Shown: piece by piece, positions 6,117-8,127 of the stretch
How the letters are laid out: every line of letters begins with the position of its first letter
Numbering within the stretch: the stretch's first letter is position 1
Position numbers and translations under genes: made by a program
DNA from: Bacteroidales bacterium
GTDB taxonomy: Bacteria; Bacteroidota; Bacteroidia; Bacteroidales; UBA4181
Assembly (NCBI GenBank): GCA_028700615.1
Contig: JAQVSH010000075.1
Location: 1 to 8,127, forward strand
Direction: 5' to 3'
Length of the DNA stretch: 8,127 bases
Notes under the pieces: model-generated
What the model saw: only the letters and a program-made list of their open reading frames with translations
The model's database searches: none
Told to the model about the DNA's origin: nothing

Positions 6117-7019
6117 ATGATTCGGATTAAACCATGGATTAAGGCTGCCAGGCTGCGTACTTTACCTTTGACCCTTTCTGGTATTTTTCTGGGGAGTATG
6201 GTTGCTTGCAGTCAGGGTAGATTTGATTTTTTTATTTTTCTGTTAGGATTTGTTACTGCGACACTTTTACAGATTCTATCCAATTATGCCAACGATTATG
6301 GGGATTTTGTCAGCGGAGCGGATGAGAAAAGACATAGTCTGTATGAAAGGGCATTACAAAGTGGAGCCATCAGCCCTAAATCTATGCGCAGGATGCTGGT
6401 AGTTCTCTCATTCCTGATTGGCCTCAGCGGAATTTCTTTGATTGCAGTGGCGGCCGGAACATTGGGCGTTACAGGGATAGTCGCTTTTTTGGTGATGGGG
6501 GTGCTTTGTATTTTGGCCGCCATTACCTATACCATCGGAAAAAAACCCTATGGTTATTTGGGGCTGGGCGATATGGCCGTTTTTATCTTTTTTGGACTGG
6601 TCGGCGTGGGCGGAATTTATATTTTGCATACCGGACAATGGGACTGGAGTGTCTTAATACCGGCTTCCTCTATGGGTTTTTTAAGTGTGGGAGTGTTGAA
6701 TGTCAACAATATAAGGGATTTTGAATCAGACCGGTTATCCGGGAAAAACACGCTGGTGGTAAGGATGGGCCTTCCTCGCGCCAGAAAGTATTATGCCTGT
6801 ATTATTTTTATGGCGGTTGTTTCCGGGGTTGTGTATTCTCTGCTGAATGATCACGGGGCTTTCCAATGGATTTATCTGGTGACATTTCCTTTTTTGTATA
6901 GGAATGTCCGGCGGGTACAGACCTCTACTTCTTCTGCAGTGTTTGATGATGAATTAAAGAATCTTTCTTTGATTACTTGTTTATATGCTATTACCTTTGG
7001 GGTCGGACTTATTTTATAA
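6117..7019 (+). CDS. menA: 1,4-dihydroxy-2-naphthoate polyprenyltransferase MenA
   Basis: A 300-aa UbiA-superfamily integral membrane prenyltransferase with about eight to nine helices. MenA joins 1,4-dihydroxy-2-naphthoate to a polyprenyl diphosphate, releasing CO2 and diphosphate, to give demethylmenaquinone; a MenG/UbiE methyltransferase completes menaquinone. The N-terminus WIKAARLRTLPLTLSGIFLG (7-26) is the characteristic MenA opening. The first Asp-rich motif is NYANDYGDFVSGAD (56-69) and the second NNIRDFESDRLSGK (197-210); both bind Mg-diphosphate. NTLVVRMG (211-218) follows as in other MenA proteins. Length is normal for the family. The ATG at 6117 is chosen because it directly precedes the conserved N-terminal helix. 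It is preceded by a small membrane protein gene and followed 10 bp later by a lactonase gene, so the three probably share a transcript. No other men genes are in the window. Confidence 0.93.
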   Translation: MIRIKPWIKAARLRTLPLTLSGIFLGSMVACSQGRFDFFIFLLGFVTATLLQILSNYANDYGDFVSGADEKRHSLYERALQSGAISPKSMRRMLVVLSFLIGLSGISLIAVAAGTLGVTGIVAFLVMGVLCILAAITYTIGKKPYGYLGLGDMAVFIFFGLVGVGGIYILHTGQWDWSVLIPASSMGFLSVGVLNVNNIRDFESDRLSGKNTLVVRMGLPRARKYYACIIFMAVVSGVVYSLLNDHGAFQWIYLVTFPFLYRNVRRVQTSTSSAVFDDELKNLSLITCLYAITFGVGLIL

Positions 7020-7029
7020 TTGCTTAAAG

Positions 7030-8127
7030 ATGAAATTTAGCTTCTTGTTTTTATTTTGTGTTACGATGGGTATGACATGCTTTTCAGCTTCTCCCGAATT
7101 AACCATGCTGGTGGGAACCTATACCAACGGCAAAACCGACGTAAGCGGTATCATGGTATATCGTTTTAATCAGGAAACAGGTGATGCCGTGGTGCTCAGT
7201 GAGACCAACGGATTAAACAATCCAACTTTTCTGACGCTTTCAAAAGACAATAAAAATGTATATGCCGTGGAAGAAGGCGGAAAATCCTCGGCGGTCAAAG
7301 CCTTTTCTTTTGATAAGAAGTCCGGGGCGATGACTCTTTTGAATTCGGAACCCACAATAGGAGCGGATCCCTGTAATATTGCGGCGGGGAAAGATTTTGT
7401 GGTGACTGCCCATTACGGCGGAGGAAGTGTGACTCAGTTTCCGCTGAATAAGGATGGATCTATCGGAAAAGCGGTTCAGGTGATTCAGTTTGAAGGTACG
7501 GGTCCGGTTAAATCAAGACAGGAGAAACCTCATTTGCATTGTGTGATTCTTTCACCGGATGGTAAATATGTTTTTGCCAATGATTTGGGTACGGATCATA
7601 TATACAGGCTTGATCTTTCGGATTCAAAAGAAAAAGCCGGCAAAACATCCATTAGTCGTTCCGATGCAGATGTTCAATTACCCGGAGGAGAAGGCCCCCG
7701 TCATCTGACGTTTCATCCTAACGGAAAATATGCCTATCTGATCGGAGAATTAAGCGGAAATGTAACTGCGTTCCAATATGATAAAGGCAGGTTGAACGCT
7801 TTCCAGACCTTGGTCGCCGATACCCTCAAAGCGGCCGGAAGTGCTGATATTCATGTGACTCCCGATGGTAAGTTCTTGTATGCTTCCAACCGCTTGAAAG
7901 GAGATGGTCTGGCAATTTTTAAAATCAATCCGGACAACGGGTCGCTGACCAAAGTTGGTTATCAGCCTACGGGGATTCATCCGCGAAATTTTGCAATTAC
8001 CCCCAATGGCAAATATTTACTTTGTGCGAATCGCGACAGCGGGATGATCCAGGTTTTTGCCATAGATCCGAAAACGGGATTACTTACCGATACCGGGAAA
8101 AATATTCTTTTGAAAAGGCCGGTTTGC
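7030..8127 (+). CDS. Exported lactonase family protein (YbhE/Pgl-like propeller), 3'-truncated by window edge
   Basis: The frame opens at ATG 7030 and stays open for 366 codons to the last base of the window; the final KRPVC resembles the C-terminal end of this family, so only a few residues should be missing (usual length about 350-390). The N-terminus carries a Sec signal peptide (MKFS, hydrophobic core, likely cleavage after FSA at residue ~20); MTC is not a good lipobox. Family PF10282 seven-bladed propeller repeats are clear: MLVGTYTNG, PHLHCVILSPDGKY (His168, His170), EGPRHLTFHPNGKYAY (221-236), SADIHVTPDGKFLYASNR (His275) and GIHPRNFAITPNGKYLL (His317). Cytosolic members are 6-phosphogluconolactonases. 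The signal peptide argues that this one acts outside the cytoplasm, so the substrate is uncertain. It starts 10 bp after menA stops, suggesting one transcript. Confidence 0.88.
   Translation, partial: MKFSFLFLFCVTMGMTCFSASPELTMLVGTYTNGKTDVSGIMVYRFNQETGDAVVLSETNGLNNPTFLTLSKDNKNVYAVEEGGKSSAVKAFSFDKKSGAMTLLNSEPTIGADPCNIAAGKDFVVTAHYGGGSVTQFPLNKDGSIGKAVQVIQFEGTGPVKSRQEKPHLHCVILSPDGKYVFANDLGTDHIYRLDLSDSKEKAGKTSISRSDADVQLPGGEGPRHLTFHPNGKYAYLIGELSGNVTAFQYDKGRLNAFQTLVADTLKAAGSADIHVTPDGKFLYASNRLKGDGLAIFKINPDNGSLTKVGYQPTGIHPRNFAITPNGKYLLCANRDSGMIQVFAIDPKTGLLTDTGKNILLKRPVC

Overview
The window looks like chromosomal DNA from a member of the Bacteroidota, most likely Bacteroidales. The reasons are: two tandem secreted '6-bladed beta-propeller' (BF4221-like) lipoproteins, a DUF5597-type glycoside hydrolase with a Sec signal peptide, a menaquinone-pathway MenA, AT-rich leaders without clear Shine-Dalgarno sequences, and at least one TAnnTTTG-like -7 element. 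There are no RNA genes, CRISPR arrays, transposases or integrases in view.

Layout. Bases 3-269 (+) are the 3' end of a small DHCW-motif cupin. Bases 376-2019 (+) encode an exported beta-galactosidase-like enzyme of the GH35/GH42-type (clan GH-A) fold with a C-terminal DUF5597-like region. Bases 2142-3320 (+) encode a multi-pass acyltransferase-3 family protein. Bases 5633-3325 (-) hold a two-gene operon of propeller lipoproteins (401 and 366 aa, 2 bp apart), which converges on the acyltransferase with only 4 bp between the stop codons. Bases 5634-5906 are the divergent intergenic region; it holds candidate promoters and a second, divergent copy of the last ~80 bp of the acyltransferase gene. 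Bases 5907-6068 (+) encode an unlisted 53-aa single-pass membrane protein, followed by menA (6117-7019) and, 10 bp later, an exported YbhE/Pgl-type lactonase (7030 to beyond the window edge). These last three genes look like one transcription unit.

The most interesting signal is the duplicated 3' end of the acyltransferase gene (3240-3329 and 5754-5842). It brackets the whole minus-strand propeller operon as a direct repeat about 93% identical over 81 bp. The second copy keeps the parent reading frame to its stop codon, and five of its six differences are conservative amino-acid changes. This is the footprint expected if the ~2.4-kb propeller module was inserted at the 3' end of the acyltransferase gene (as integrative elements that restore the end of their target gene do), or if a second acyltransferase paralogue was deleted down to its tail. 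Nothing within the module encodes a recombinase, so the mechanism is open.

Functionally, menA makes the menaquinone precursor demethylmenaquinone at the inner membrane. The hydrolase and lactonase are exported carbohydrate-related enzymes. The acyltransferase probably modifies a surface or periplasmic glycan. The role of the propeller lipoproteins is unknown.
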